Assembly (NCBI RefSeq): GCF_029168945.1 | Contig: NC_083602.1 | Coordinates: 25,283,323 to 25,347,322, forward strand | Source: Cannabis sativa | Taxonomy: Eukaryota; Streptophyta; Magnoliopsida; Rosales; Cannabaceae | DNA length: 64,000 nt | Direction: 5' to 3' | In this document: one piece after another, positions 46,028-58,483 of the stretch | Layout: every line of letters starts with the position of its first letter | Position numbering within the stretch: position 1 is the first letter of the stretch | Notes under the pieces: generated by a model | What the model was told of the DNA's origin: nothing | What the model saw: the letters and a program-made list of their open reading frames with translations, nothing else | The model's database searches: none | Made by a program: the position numbers and the translations under genes

Positions 46028-47066
46028 GTAGCTCGATCACTTTTAGCTTTATTGTTTTAGGTAAATTAGTTTTGTAGAAATTATAATTTATATATACATG
46101 TATGTAATTATAACAAACACTTACTAATTTTTTTTTTTAAAAAAAAATGGAATAATTTATTGAGAAAAAAAATAAACTCAAATAAGTCAATTACACTTGT
46201 ACTAATTTTTATTTTACATGAGTCTAGTCTGTTTGACACAACTTTTAGAAAAGTTAAAAGCTACTTTTTAAAAAAAATTGTGATAAAAATGTGTTTGGTA
46301 AGAATTTAAAATACAACTTTTTGAAGAATTTTTAGAGAAGCTACAACTAAAAGCTAAAGCTGCTCCAATCCAACTTTTAAAAAAAAAATTATTTTGATTA
46401 AAAGATTATAATAAATTTATTTGTACTAAAACCATATTTACTTATTTATTATATATTAAAAAAAAATAAAAATATTTAAAATAAATTAATTATAATAAAA
46501 TAAATAATTCTTAAATCTCTTATTTTTTTTTAAAAAAAAATAATTTATATTTTATTTTAATATTACAAACAACATCAATCTAAAATTTTTCTTATATACT
46601 TGAGTTTCTAATTTTTTTTCTTTACATTTGATACAACATAATATAAAAATACTATAAATTATTTTTATCAAATGCATATAAATTTAAATTTGAAAAAAAA
46701 ATTAAAAAAAAAAATAAAATATTACATAAAATAAGTTTTTACATCTTTGTGATTATAATAAACTAGATTATAAATTTATCATTATCATTATAATAGATTT
46801 TAACAACTCACAGTACTTTAAAATTTATAATTTACCAAACACTCAGCTTAGCTTTTGATCCATAGTTCTGTTGCAACTGTTCTTTCTCACCGTACAACTA
46901 TACCAAAAGGTTACGTCAAAAAAGTATAGTAGATATCGATAAATTTATTCATAAAGATATGAAATTTAACACAATTATTCTAATTTGATTATGCACTAAG
47001 TCTAACAACACAAATAAGTATTGTTCAAAAAGGAAAAAGAAATAAGTATTTTAAAACTCAATTTAA
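46028..47066. other. AT-rich intergenic DNA
   Basis: No gene. Ends near 46225 (CTGTTTGACACAAC) and 46850 (TTACCAAACACTCAG) faintly resemble a MITE TIR but lack a TSD; not called. Confidence 0.45.
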
Positions 47067-47295
47067 ATTATGTAAAAAAAAAAATTTCGAATAATAAAAG
47101 CTTTATTAAATCAAATCTTCCAAAATAATGGAAGAATAACAAGTGGGTAAAGAGTTCCCACTAAGAACACGATCAGCCTCATGAAGAGAAGCCCGCACCA
47201 AAACATGCGCAAAACCATTAACAGGCCGTTTAACAAAACAACATTCAACATCAATTAAAGAGGTTAACAACCCTCTACAATCTTGAATTATGTAA
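47067..47295 (-). pseudogene. 5'-truncated LINE tail (RNase H C-terminus), minus strand
   Basis: The minus-strand translation includes DCRGLLTSLIDVECCFVKRP, then VNGFAHVLVRASL, the VAH.LARA helix of plant LINE RNase H, and a stop near 47100. On the + strand an A-run (minus-strand T) at 47070-47081 lies past the stop, so the tail polarity is not a clean poly(A). Otherwise a typical 5'-truncated LINE copy. Confidence 0.65.
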
Positions 47296-48707
47296 ATTAT
47301 TTAAGTATTCATAAATGTTTCATTCGAGTTTCTGTTTTTCGACATGAATTTAATCTTTATTTTTTTGCTGCAAATTTAATCCATTTATTTAAACATTTTT
47401 TTTAGGAAAGGGATTTATTTAAACATATTACTCTGATATTATATGTTAAAAATGTTGGCTTGGAATTCTTATCCTTAGCATTCCTCTTAACTTATATGAA
47501 AACATAAATATGAATTATTACATAAATTTTATTTGTTATCTTGGTTTTATTTTATAATTTAGATAAATTAGTAGTATTTTTATATATAAATAAAGATAGG
47601 TTTCAACCTCCAACTATATTTTACAAGTTGGTATATCCTAATTAAAATGAAGAACTAATAATTAAATTCTCTACAAATGAAACTCATGCTTAGTTTAAAA
47701 GGGTCTTCAACTAAATAGGACGAACCAAAGGTTTTAGCGTTGGCTCCACAGTGTTATACTTTTCTTCTCCAGTTCATACTTCACACATATACAAATTACA
47801 AAAGTAAAGTGATATTGAAAGCCAATTTTTAATTAATTTCAGATCCAATACTAATAGGAAACCATTATCATTATCATTATGATTAACGTAAAAGTCGTGG
47901 TACATGCAAATTGAGTAGAGAATGAAAGAGACACTCACTTTTGGTTAAGTGACTAAAAAAAAGTCTGCATGTATTGTTGAATTGTATTATTATATTTATT
48001 ATCCATTATTATTATATCGTTCTCAATAAAAATAATAATAATAATGCACTCATCTATCTAGATAATGATGTGTAATGTCAGGTATCTTTTTTTGTTATGG
48101 CCAAAAATCCAAAATAAAAAGTTTTCTTGTCTTTTTGTGGTTAGGCTCCTATGGTGCAAATAGGAGAATTTTGGGTCATAAAATAGTACTGATTTTTTAT
48201 TACTTTTTCATCTCTTCTTTTTCATTCATATATTTGATGATAATAAACTACTTTTTAGTTTAACACATTAACATTTTGCTCATAATATTGAGGTGACACT
48301 ATTTAACATGACCCAAAAGGGTCCCCATTAAACCGTGTTTGAGAAACTTCAATTGAAACTTGCACTTCAATGTACTTCTGAAAAAGAAATCCAGTAAATT
48401 GGCAATGACCTCTCCACACTTGATGACAATCAGATACCCAGTTCCTTTTGGAGATTTTTTTTATTTTTTCTTGGGAGATTGATAGATGCATTTGATAAGA
48501 CATGACGCTTTAAAAGAAAAAATAAATAAATGTGATTAATTTGCACGAAGAATGGACTATGGATGGAGCAAGGTTTCTTTCTATATCAAAACAAATACAT
48601 TTCCCATATGTCTAGAATCAGAATATCCATTAACATATTCTACTCACATAGTTGCTTATACAAAATCATTATTGTAAAAGCTTCTCTTGATGTGGCAATA
48701 TATTATA
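47296..48707. other. Intergenic DNA, no gene recognised
   Basis: AT-rich with short (AAT)n near 48027. Frames of 62-66 aa at 48075-48503 are unsupported. Confidence 0.5.
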
Positions 48708-49075
48708 GGCTAATTAGGATGTTTATTCCCTGAACTTTGACATGTACCAAATCATGTACCCTGAACTTTTAAGGTCGTTAAAAATGCCCACTGAACTATT
48801 GAGATTGTTAGACTTAAGGACTTTTGCCTAATTTCATTCAATTTTAATATTTCAGTGATTGTTTATGTATTAAACCATGCTCCCCAGACTTTGATATCTA
48901 CCAAATCATGCCCCTCGAACTTTGACATGTATTAAATTATGGTCCCTCAACTTTCATCCATATTAGAATTTTTTACTAAAATTGGAAAAAAAATCCTTAA
49001 ATCCAACAATCTCAATAATTCAGAGGCATTTTTAACGACCTTAAAAGTTTAAGGGACAAAAATTCTAATTAGCTT
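48708..49075. mobile_element. Foldback MITE with long TIRs, 368 bp
   Basis: The left arm GGCTAATTAGGATGTTTATTCCC.. and the complement of the right arm AAGCTAATTAGAATTTTTGTCCC.. pair over roughly 130 bp, sharing TTTTAAGGTCGTTAAAAATGCC. They are flanked by ATATTATA (48700-48707) and ACATTATA (49076-49083), 7 of 8 matching. The repeated ACTTTGACATGTAYYAAATCATG motif occurs three times in the left half. Long-TIR, 8-9 bp TSD structure suggests a Mutator-like or hAT-like MITE. Confidence 0.75.
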
Positions 49076-50103
49076 ACATTATAATCCTTCTTCTTGTTCT
49101 TCTTTTTTTTTTCTTTTTATTTTCTTTATTTTCAGATCTTCTGCATCCGATTCCAGTAAAATATTCAAAAGCATCTTCAGCATTTTTTTTAGACTTACAA
49201 ATAAGAAGTGGTCGGAAGAACACTATTGTCAATCACAGCTAAATTATATTCTTCAACGATATGTTATCAAAAGTGTTAAGAATAGTAGTAGGTAAAGATA
49301 CTAAAAAGAAAACATTTAATTATATGAATCAAATATTATAATATAATTATTAAAAAAAACATTACAATATAATATAATAATTTATATGCCAATGATTTAG
49401 AATTGGAATTGCAACTGAAATCTATCCATAGTCGGTGCAGTGCACAAACCTAGGCTTATCAAGAAGGATGGATAATGCAAAAAAACTTGGTTTGTGAGTT
49501 TGGATATTCTTTTTCCCCAATCTCCAAAAAGAACATTAATAGAAGTCAAAGAAATGATGAAGTTCCCCCACATCCAAAGGACTTGGGAATGTTAGGCCTA
49601 ACTCCACAATTGATGAAAGTGACACAACTGGTTTTGAGCTTGGTCTACATCTTTTCATATTCCTAACCAGATTTAGCTTTAGGCTTTTACCATTCTAAGA
49701 CAACTTTTCAAAAATACGAAGAGCCTTTGTCATCATAATTAATTACCCAACAAGTGGCCTAGTAGTGGCAATATTGTTACCCCCTAGATGCTTGAGGTGG
49801 TAGAACAAACTTAGGTGGCTCCTTCTCGTCTTAAACGCCAAAGTATTATCTTTTGGCCTAGTGTCTTACTTATTTCTTCAGGTTCCATCACTGGGGATAC
49901 AACCTACCACTGCCAGGTCTTGGCAAATATTTCCAAGTAGTTGACTTGAGATGTCTAGAAAAACAAAATAAAGGAGAGGGAAGGGTGGGGGTGTGATCAT
50001 TCTAATTTGAGTTTCAAACAACAACTTCAATGGTTTTAAACTGTGCTTCACATTATTGAAAAGGAAACTACAAAAACAAATGGGATAGTATCATTATTTT
50101 ATA
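49076..50103. other. Intergenic DNA, no gene recognised
   Basis: Mixed AT-rich sequence. The 63-aa frame at 49475-49666 has no recognisable family. Confidence 0.5.
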
Positions 50104-50472
50104 AAGAGATATTTACGGCAAAAACTCGTTAATATTTACAATTGTTATACATATGACCCTAATCAAGAAAATTGACAGCAAAAGTACCTTATCTTACAAT
50201 TTTGTTGCAGTCGTACCATATTTTAGCTGTTAAGTATCAATTAAGCTCGTTAAGTGTCAGTTCAGAAACACGTGACGACATATTTCTTTAGCTTATTTAA
50301 TATGTAGTTTAATAATATGTCGTCACTTGTTTCTGAATTGATGCTTGATGATCAAAAAATGATACCACTGTAATAAAATCGTAAGATAAGATACTTTTAT
50401 CGCCACTTTTTTTTATTAGGGTCAATATATAACAATTGTAAATTAAGATTATTTAGCAGCAAATATCCCTTT
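50104..50472. mobile_element. Foldback MITE, arms about 180 bp
   Basis: The two halves are imperfect reverse complements around an axis near 50290: the left half carries TTACAATTGTTATACATATGACCCTAA, TACCTTATCTTACAATTTT and TCAGAAACACGTGACGACATAT. The right half shows their complements. Ends are AAGAGATATTTACGGC and the complement of AAGGGATATTTGCTGC. No clear TSD. Mutator-like MITEs often have this form. Confidence 0.7.
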
Positions 50473-51075
50473 CATAAATTTCCTCCTTATCTAATAAAAT
50501 GAAGTATATGTGGAGTTTTGGAGTTAGAAAAGAACCTTCATAACGCACTAAGCCTGTCCACATCAACAGACCAACCCCTAATGAAAATCATGCTTCTAAC
50601 CCTTCTGAGTACGTGAACAACAGTACAATACCACCAAAAGAACCTTTGGTCATTATATATTTCTTTAGTTATATAAAAAAAAAGGTGTGAGAGAAAAATA
50701 AGATAATGTTTTTATTTTTCCAATAAAAAAAGAAGGTAAAGATTTTCTAAAGGGTAGGAGAGATTATAATGCTTTGAAGTACATCTAGGACCTGTAGTTC
50801 AACTATATCATATCAGACTCGTGCATGGAGTCAAAGGTCACTACCAGAAAGAAACCTATAAACAAAATTCTAATCACAACAACATGGAGCACTTTTGTTG
50901 TCTCAAATGTTCTACACGTTAATAAATCACAAGGGGCAGTAGCGGAATCTTAAACTAGTATATATTTCATGTATGCTATAAGCTATAACCCTGTACAAAT
51001 GGCCCCATTGATAATGAGATTTTGCTCAGTTCATACCCGTTGATGATGCAGGGTGCAACAGAGCAGCACGTACTA

Positions 51076-54000
51076 TTACAAAGGCCTGAGAAGAGGGTAA
51101 TCTTCAAGTAGTTCGCGCTCTGACAGAGTATCATTTTCATTTTGCGGGGTCCACAAAACTTCTACCGCCTACAGGAATGAAGAAAAAAAAAAGGAAATTC
51201 AAGCACGAATTATTTATAAGCACTCGAATTGTTGTATGTGTGGATCAGAACATTGTAAAAAATCGTTCTTACAAGTATTTTGTTGGAGGGAATTGAGGCA
51301 AGCTTTTGCAAGGCTTCCTTCAGATCCTTACCGCCGTTGATAGCAGGTAGCTTATGTACTCCTTCAGCAGCCACCAAAACCGTTATCTGATGGAAAATCA
51401 TAGAAAAGAAAAATATTATTTCAAATTTTAATTCCTAACAAAAATTCATGGAGACAAAACCAGCCATGACATGATTTTCTTAGTTTTAAGGATTCTTTTG
51501 AGGGCACAACCAATGATCTAATTTCGATGTGTGATCATTTCATACTGTCCTGTACACCCAGATATAAAGAAAACAGGCAGAGAGATTTTATCATTCTTGC
51601 CATTTACACTAGTAATACTAAGATAATTTATTTTATTTTTTATTTAGAAAACACACACAAAAATTCAAACAGCCATGCATATTTTACTAAGCAGAAAATG
51701 TTAGACACGATCCCAGTCAACGGAATATGAGTTATGCAGTGCAATCTACCATTAGGTAAGCTAACTTACCACTATGTACTCATTGCTAAATCCACTTGCC
51801 CTCTGGCTTTTGGTGCTGTGCCTTTTTAAGTTGTTGACATTGACAAGTGTCTCTTCATCAAATTTCCCACGTTCTTCAATAGAAAGTTGATTAAAGCGCT
51901 TCTCTCCATCCTCCATACTCTTCTTTAAATCCATCTACAAGTACATCAAAACTCATAATTCATGCTGTTAACATGTATACAATTCAAAATTTCATAATAT
52001 AGAATAAAAGAATACCACAATAAAGCGAACATAGTTTAAAGGAATACTTATAAAATGATTCTTTGAAGAATCTATCTTCACACAAGTAATTTGCCCAAAC
52101 TACCAAAGGAATGAACATACTACTAAATTAAGAAGTGCAACCAATCTACTTCTATAACGCACAAAAATACGAGCATCATGTACTCCAAATTATGTGCTCT
52201 ACAGGAGGACCAATTCAAAAGTGTACTCAAGACTTTGTGCCATCAATTTGGCTTGTATTAGTTGCCATTACTTATTTCACATAAATTACTACCTTATCTA
52301 TATTTCCCTCTGTCTGCAACTCAAATGGAACACAAATATAACAGAATGCATTTCACCATTACACCAATGAAGATACCAAGAGATGGTAGCAAACTTACAG
52401 ATGAATAACCTGAAATGCAGTAGTCTGGATTTCGAAGTAAAGCTAGCGTTGTCTCTGAAACCAAAAGTGACAAATTAAAAACTCTTTATAAAAGAAACTA
52501 TGTAACACAAAAAAGTTCACATTAGAATAGATGGACAAATGAGAATAAAGTAATATCCAGCTCCCAGCAGTGTTCATCTAAAAACTTCAATACCATTTCC
52601 ATCAATTAAAACTTCAAATTTAATGTATACCACACATGATCCAACTTTGAAAAAAAAAAACATCTTTTAGATAAACCTTGTGGGAAAATGGCATTCATGT
52701 TTAAAAAGAAAAGAAGAATATCACTGTTTAAATGTTTTACCTGTCAGCACGTAGCTTAAGCCCTGAGGAGTAGAGGTATCTGCAGTTTCAGCAATCCGAT
52801 TAAGATCCTTTTGAAGATCCCGCGCCATGCCCAACAACCCCACCTATAACAAGACAATGTTGGAACAATACATGATAACTCGTTCATGAAAACAATTTTA
52901 AACAAAAAGGCAATAAATCTTTATAAACTACAGGATAAACATCTACTTAGGCATGTTCACCAGACAATGTGAGTACTGAGCATCAATATCATAACAAAAA
53001 TCCATTTTAAATTTAATGGATTTTGGTTCTGTACACGTTATGTCCACAACCTTGCAAGATAAATCCTTGCCAAAGTCGAACCTATGCAGCCATTTCCCCT
53101 TCAAACAATTCAAGCTAATATCTAACTTAAGTGCAGCTTTTTTATTTCTAAATTGCTTATTGAAAGATTCAGATGTAGTGCCGCTCCTGCAGTGCTGTAG
53201 TTCGTTCTACTCTGGACTATTTACTAAATTAATTTAAGAATAATTTTACTGTTATACATTACTCAAACTACACATAAATAGTACAACTAACTAAGTTTAC
53301 ACAAAGTCCACAGCAAAAAAAGGAAAAAAAAAAAAGTTCACACAAAGCCTTCCCTTTTATCCAACGTGAAATTATTCTTAGAATCATAATGAAAAGCTTT
53401 GCATACACGTTAAATATAAAATATGCCCATTTGGACCGTACCTGAACTTTGAGAACGCTTGTCTTCTCTGTGGCAGTAAGCACACTGTCCTCTGACCTAT
53501 CCGAAAGAAACCCCGAAACCAAAACAAAAGCAGCGAAACCCATGAATATCAGAAAGAAACTGGACCCAGCTCCCACCCCCACCGCCGGACCCACATAAAC
53601 TCCACCCCCACCAAACCCAAACGGAGAAGGCCCATAGTACGGCGCCGAGTAAGAAAACCCAGACCGCGCCGAAGGTGGCACAGAGTAGCTTCTCGACGAA
53701 GAAGGCGCCCCCGAGCGCGACGAGAACGACCTCCCCCCGACCCTTCCGCCCGAAGCTGCTAATGCCATATTGGGATCGTACATCAACAACAACCCCAGCA
53801 AAACCACCGCAATCGCGGGCTTCTTCAACGCTTTCAAGGCCTTCATTACAGTATTAGCCACAACCTCAAATGGGTTCGCGGGGTTTTGTCTTGTAATCGA
53901 GTTAGAGCAATGCTCCGGGTCGAAAGATTGTTTTTTGGAGTGGAAGAAGCATTTGATGCTGAGCTTGGTCGAGCCCTGAATGTTTATGATTCCGGTGAAC

Positions 54001-54122
54001 TTGGTGGGTCTGGTGAAGGTGAGGCTGTAATTGTTGGGAAATGGACGAGGAGGTAGAATGGGGAAGCTTTGTTTCCATCTCAATGGATTGGGTTCGAGCA
54101 ATAATGAAGTAGCAGCCGCCAT
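51076..54122 (-). CDS. Plastid-targeted DUF1517 membrane protein (FLAP1-like), 6 exons
   Basis: Exons on the minus strand: 54122-53442, 52843-52741, 52454-52399, 51934-51770, 51386-51273, 51168-51076. GT..AG borders hold throughout and the phases join, giving 403 aa plus stop. Residues 1-55 look like a chloroplast transit peptide (MAAATSLLL start, Ser/Thr/Pro-rich, few acidic residues). A hydrophobic segment at about 102-116 and ALAASGG (119-125) follow. Next come a Ser/Gly/Tyr-rich stretch (126-186) and a membrane segment (about 187-206). The soluble part (MARDLQKDLNRIAETADT, LALLRNPDYCISGY, ITVLVAAEGVHKLP) is the DUF1517 domain. The family is conserved in oxygenic phototrophs. An Arabidopsis member, FLAP1, is reported to affect proton homeostasis and photoprotection under fluctuating light; orthology here is my inference. 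Ends in ..DYPLLRPL. Looks intact. Confidence 0.9.
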
Positions 54123-54318
54123 TGATCGATTGGAATTGGAGAATTGTGAGGTTCGGAGAGCCGAGTAGAGACGTGGGCGCGCAAGGAATATTTGTGTAAT
54201 GATTGATTCTTAATATTTGGAAGAGAAGAGTAGAGATGAGATTGTGGCCAGACAACAACCTCATCTTCCGAACGAGTTCTTTCATTGGACATTTTCCTAT
54301 GTCTCTACGTGACCTCAC

Positions 54319-55475
54319 AAACTAAAAAAAAAAGTTTTACTAAAAAACCTTTGGAAAAATAAAAATTATGTTTACCAGTTTCCTTTTATATTTTTATATA
54401 AATTTTAATTTTTACTGTTATTTTTTAAAAAAATATTATTACATAACAAAATATGAAGTGACACTTTATTTACAAAAATACTTTTGTGAACAATATTTAT
54501 ACATTTTATGTGCTTTTAATGACCAAAATACATCTTACACTATCACTTACACAATCAGACGATGGGTGCAGGGTGGTTGGCCGATCAGACGAAGGTTTCA
54601 ATCAGACAAAAGTTACTGGGTGGTTGACTGAAGTTACGTTAGATGAAGGTTTCAATCAGACAAACTAACTGTTAGCAAAATATCTATGCAACTGTTATAA
54701 AACATTAAAAATCAGATTAGTGTTTTCACATACGTAACTCTATCTACATATCTTTTCATGATTTAATATAAACAAATTCACCATTAGAAATATGGAAAAC
54801 AACGATAATACACCAAGATAAATATTTTACTATAGTATTAATGTAATTTTTTTTGGATTATACTTGAGTTAGATTGTTTGGGAACTCAGTTCAACTTTTT
54901 GAGGTCTGCATTTCATGGATTTAAAAATTGAAGTCAGGATATTAGTTTTATCTAAATTAAACTGGATTTTCGATTGAATTTTAATTTCGTAGAAGTTTTT
55001 CTACACTTTTTTTTATGAATTCGAAATAGCCCTATTTTGATTGATTATGGTCGTCTTCTTAGGTGAAGTCGTCGGAATTAATGATGGTTCTTTTTCTGGT
55101 TGAATTTGCGTTTCGGTTGCATTGGATTGCTGCGTAGTTGCGCGATGGTTGCCCAAGAAGCATAGATCCTAGGTTGAAGGTGTGTGTAAGCGGTTGTGTA
55201 ATTTTTTATTTAAATTGTATATTTATTTATTTGGTCAATTGAAAGTATTTTTATAATATTATTACTTTGGTTAAACTAAAAAAAAATCTTTTCTTATTCA
55301 CTTGTTTCTATTTTTACATTTTCTTTGAATCATTTTGTTTACTATCGTTACATTATTATTATTTATTTATTTTTTTTTGCTTTTTTTGGTTTCTGTATGA
55401 ATTCTTTTTCTGTTTTCTTTTTCAAATTCATTTATTGAAAATATTTTTGAAGAAAAAGAAAATAATCACATCTGT
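54319..55475. other. Intergenic DNA with a short direct repeat
   Basis: GAAGGTTTCAATCAGACAAA occurs twice, at about 54591-54612 and 54644-54664. No gene recognised; the 107-aa frame at 55267-55590 is low-complexity and enters the adjacent LTR region. Confidence 0.5.
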
Positions 55476-56006
55476 AGAAGTTAATCAATTACCAAAACCA
55501 GGTTTAGAGCTTGGTATGAGGGTTTATAAAACACTCAAAAAATATATAAATCACAGATCCAAACATATTCCTAAAAGTGCTTTAATATAGAAAACCCTAA
55601 ATCATAATCTTAAAGCCTTTGCTAAATTAAAGAAGAAGATGATAAAATATTAGCGAAAGCACTAACCTGAAGCCATTGTTGGAGATTGCAGAGAAGGTTT
55701 TGATCTTCCAAGAATACACTATTTTCTTAAGAATTTTCTCTGATGGGGAAGGAGAGAATACAGAAACCCTAGTGTTTCTTGGAGACCGCTACCTATTTAT
55801 AGACTCATCTTAGAATGAGTTTTGGGTATTTATAATTTGGCCCCTCAACAAATTATAAATTAACTTATGGTATCTACACATTAATTCCACGACAATTTAA
55901 TACCCTTTTGATACCCATAACATAATTGGTCATTTAATTTTGTATCACACTTTATAATAGCATATACATTATACATATGTGCCCACAATAGGATTTTAAT
56001 CCAACA
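55476..56006 (-). repeat. 3' LTR of the minus-strand copia (left edge approximate)
   Basis: The minus strand begins TGTTGGATTAAAATCC. A promoter-like TCTATAAATAG lies at about 55794-55804. Near the end it contains ATGGCTTCAGGTTAGTGC (55676-55659), an ATG followed by a plausible splice donor. The LTR end cannot be fixed without the 5' copy. Confidence 0.65.
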
Positions 56007-56407
56007 ATCTCCCACTTGGGCAACATATGTTTCCTTATAAATGTATAACCTTATGAGCTCAAAATTTGCTATTATGTAAAGGTATTCACAACAATCTCGT
56101 CCATCAACTATACCCATATAGGATCAAAGCGATTTTCGTCATATCAATCATGACTAAACCCATCAATGGTCACGTATACAAATATAGCCGAATGACATAG
56201 ATCAATCATGGATGTGTAGCATAGAAATTACATGCAATGTGAACCGAACATGCCTATTTCCAACTGGTCCTCCTTAAACCAAAGTGAGGTCAAACTTAAA
56301 CATACCAAAACAGAGTGAATAAACTGAAAACTTTATTTATGGTCAGAAAATAACCAAATACATAGATGTCTTAAACAAACATAAAGCAAAGAAAATACAA
56401 ACTTCCA

Positions 56408-58483
56408 CTAAATCATGATATCCTCAAGTAATACTACACCCATATGAGCAGTGTGCTCATGAAAGACCTTGGGTGGTAATCCTTTTGTGAGCGGATCTGC
56501 TATCATGGAGTTTGTCCCAATATGCTCTATGGAAATCTGTCCACTCTGCACTCTTTCTTTCACAACTAGGAACTTTATGTCAATATGCTTTGACTTGGAT
56601 GAGCTCCTATTGTTATTGAAATACAGCACTGCTGATTTATTGTCACAAAATATCTTAAGTGGTCTTTCAACATTCTCCAAAATACGCAGCCTGGTGACAA
56701 AGTTTCTCAGCCATATTCCCTGATTCGATGCCTCATAACACGCTACGAATTCAGCTGCCATAGTGGAAGAAGCTACAAGTGTCTGTTTGACACTTTTCCA
56801 GGATATAGCTCCTCCAGCTAACAAGAAAATGTAGCCTGATGTAGACCTTCTGCTATCTTGGCATCCAGAGAAATCAGAATCAGAATACCCTACGACCTCC
56901 AAATGATCTGATTTCCTGTATGTGAGCATGTAATCTTTTGTTCTCTGAAGATACCTCATAACCCTCTTGGCTGCTATCCAATGGTCCATACCAGGGTTGC
57001 TTAAATATCTGCCTAACATCCCAACAATGTACGCAATATCTGGACGCGTACATACCTGAAGATACATTAGACTCCCTACAACTGATGCATAGGGAATCTT
57101 TTTCATTTCCTGAATTTCAAGGCTGCTTTTAGGGCATTGTCTAAGACTGAATTTGTCTCCTTTAGCAACAGGGGTATCACCTGGTCTACAATCTTGCATG
57201 CCAAACCTTTTGAGTACTTTATCGATATAGCACTTTTGTGATAATCCAAGAATACCCCGAGAACGATCTCGACGTATTTGAATTCCTAATACAAAAGAGG
57301 CATCACCAAGATCTTTCATCTCAAATTGCTTAGATAAAAATCTCTTGGTTTCGTGCAATAAGCCTATATCATTAGTAGCAAGCAATATGTCATCGACGTA
57401 TAGAACCAGAAATATGTATTTACTCCCACTGAACTTGTGATATACACAATCATCAATAATATTCATCTCAAAACCAAATGAGATAATTACTTGATGAAAC
57501 TTGTGATACCACTGACGAGAAGCTTGCTTGAGTCCATAGATGGATTTCTTTAATTTGCAAACTATATTCTTTGGGTCACCAACCACAAAGTTTTCTGGTT
57601 GCTCCATATAAATTGTCTCATCAATGTCGCCATTGAGAAACGCTGTTTTCACATCCATCTGATGTAACTCAAGGTCAAAATGAGCAACAAGTGCCAATAT
57701 TATCCTAAAAGAGTCTTTCGATGAAACCGGAGAGAAAGTCTCTGCATAATCAATGCCTTGTTTTTGAGTATAGCCTTTTGCTACAAGACGTGCCTTAAAT
57801 CTCACCACATTACCATATTCATCCTTCTTGGTTTTAAGTATCCACTTACAACCAATTGGTTTTACACCTTCTGGTAATGGGACAACTTCCCAAACTTTAT
57901 TGTCTTGCATAGACTTATTCTCTTCATCCATGGCATCAATCCACTTTTGAGAGTTAGAACTTTTCATGGCCTGATGCAAGTTGATTGGATCATCTTCCAT
58001 CATTCCAATTTCATCCTCATGTTCTTGAAGAAATACAAAATAGTCATCTGAAATAGCATTTCTTCTCTCTCTTGTGGACCTCCTTAATGGCTCTTGTTCT
58101 TGAGGGTGTTGAATTTGTTCTTCTGGAACAATAGCCTCATTTTGATTTGGGAGTTGTTCAACATTGTCTTGTTGAGGTTCCGGATTCATTTCTTGATCAA
58201 TGACAGGTGTGGAAGCTTGAACATTGTCTAAAATGATAGTAGGAACTGAGTTTGAATTCAATTCCTCCTCAAAAACAATGTCTCTAACCTTATTTCTCCC
58301 CCCAAATTCAACATCCTCAAAAAATGTTGCAGTTCCCGTCTCAAAAATATTTCTGACAGTGGGATCATAAAACTTATAGCCCACTAGATCGCTCGTAATA
58401 ACCAATAAAGTAGTCGCTAATTGTTTTGGAGTCCAATTTATTTTCATGTGGCCTATAAGGCCTTGCCTATTGGACATCCCCAA
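56408..58483 (-). CDS. Copia RT and RNase H polyprotein segment, 691-aa open frame
   Basis: Part of the pol polyprotein. It begins within the integrase C-terminal region (the Met at 58483 is simply the first after a frame break). A Glu/Pro/Gln-rich linker (about 85-135) and RRSTRERR follow. RT motifs: [42 protein letters not shown] (first Asp), [12 protein letters not shown] and LYVDDILLA. RNase [49 protein letters not shown]. It ends [13 protein letters not shown].. with a stop at 56408. All catalytic Asp/Glu residues are in place. It is open over 2 kb, suggesting a fairly recent element, but upstream pol is frameshifted so no whole polyprotein is made. Confidence 0.88.
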   Translation of the reverse strand: MGMSNRQGLIGHMKINWTPKQLATTLLVITSDLVGYKFYDPTVRNIFETGTATFFEDVEFGGRNKVRDIVFEEELNSNSVPTIILDNVQASTPVIDQEMNPEPQQDNVEQLPNQNEAIVPEEQIQHPQEQEPLRRSTRERRNAISDDYFVFLQEHEDEIGMMEDDPINLHQAMKSSNSQKWIDAMDEENKSMQDNKVWEVVPLPEGVKPIGCKWILKTKKDEYGNVVRFKARLVAKGYTQKQGIDYAETFSPVSSKDSFRIILALVAHFDLELHQMDVKTAFLNGDIDETIYMEQPENFVVGDPKNIVCKLKKSIYGLKQASRQWYHKFHQVIISFGFEMNIIDDCVYHKFSGSKYIFLVLYVDDILLATNDIGLLHETKRFLSKQFEMKDLGDASFVLGIQIRRDRSRGILGLSQKCYIDKVLKRFGMQDCRPGDTPVAKGDKFSLRQCPKSSLEIQEMKKIPYASVVGSLMYLQVCTRPDIAYIVGMLGRYLSNPGMDHWIAAKRVMRYLQRTKDYMLTYRKSDHLEVVGYSDSDFSGCQDSRRSTSGYIFLLAGGAISWKSVKQTLVASSTMAAEFVACYEASNQGIWLRNFVTRLRILENVERPLKIFCDNKSAVLYFNNNRSSSKSKHIDIKFLVVKERVQSGQISIEHIGTNSMIADPLTKGLPPKVFHEHTAHMGVVLLEDIMI

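Noticed and set aside
46225..46865. Possible MITE with GTTTGnnnnAAC-like ends
   Set aside because: Ends match poorly and no TSD was found.
53902..54318. 138-aa minus-strand frame overlapping the DUF1517 start
   Set aside because: Out-of-frame shadow of exon 1 and 5' UTR; no recognisable domain.
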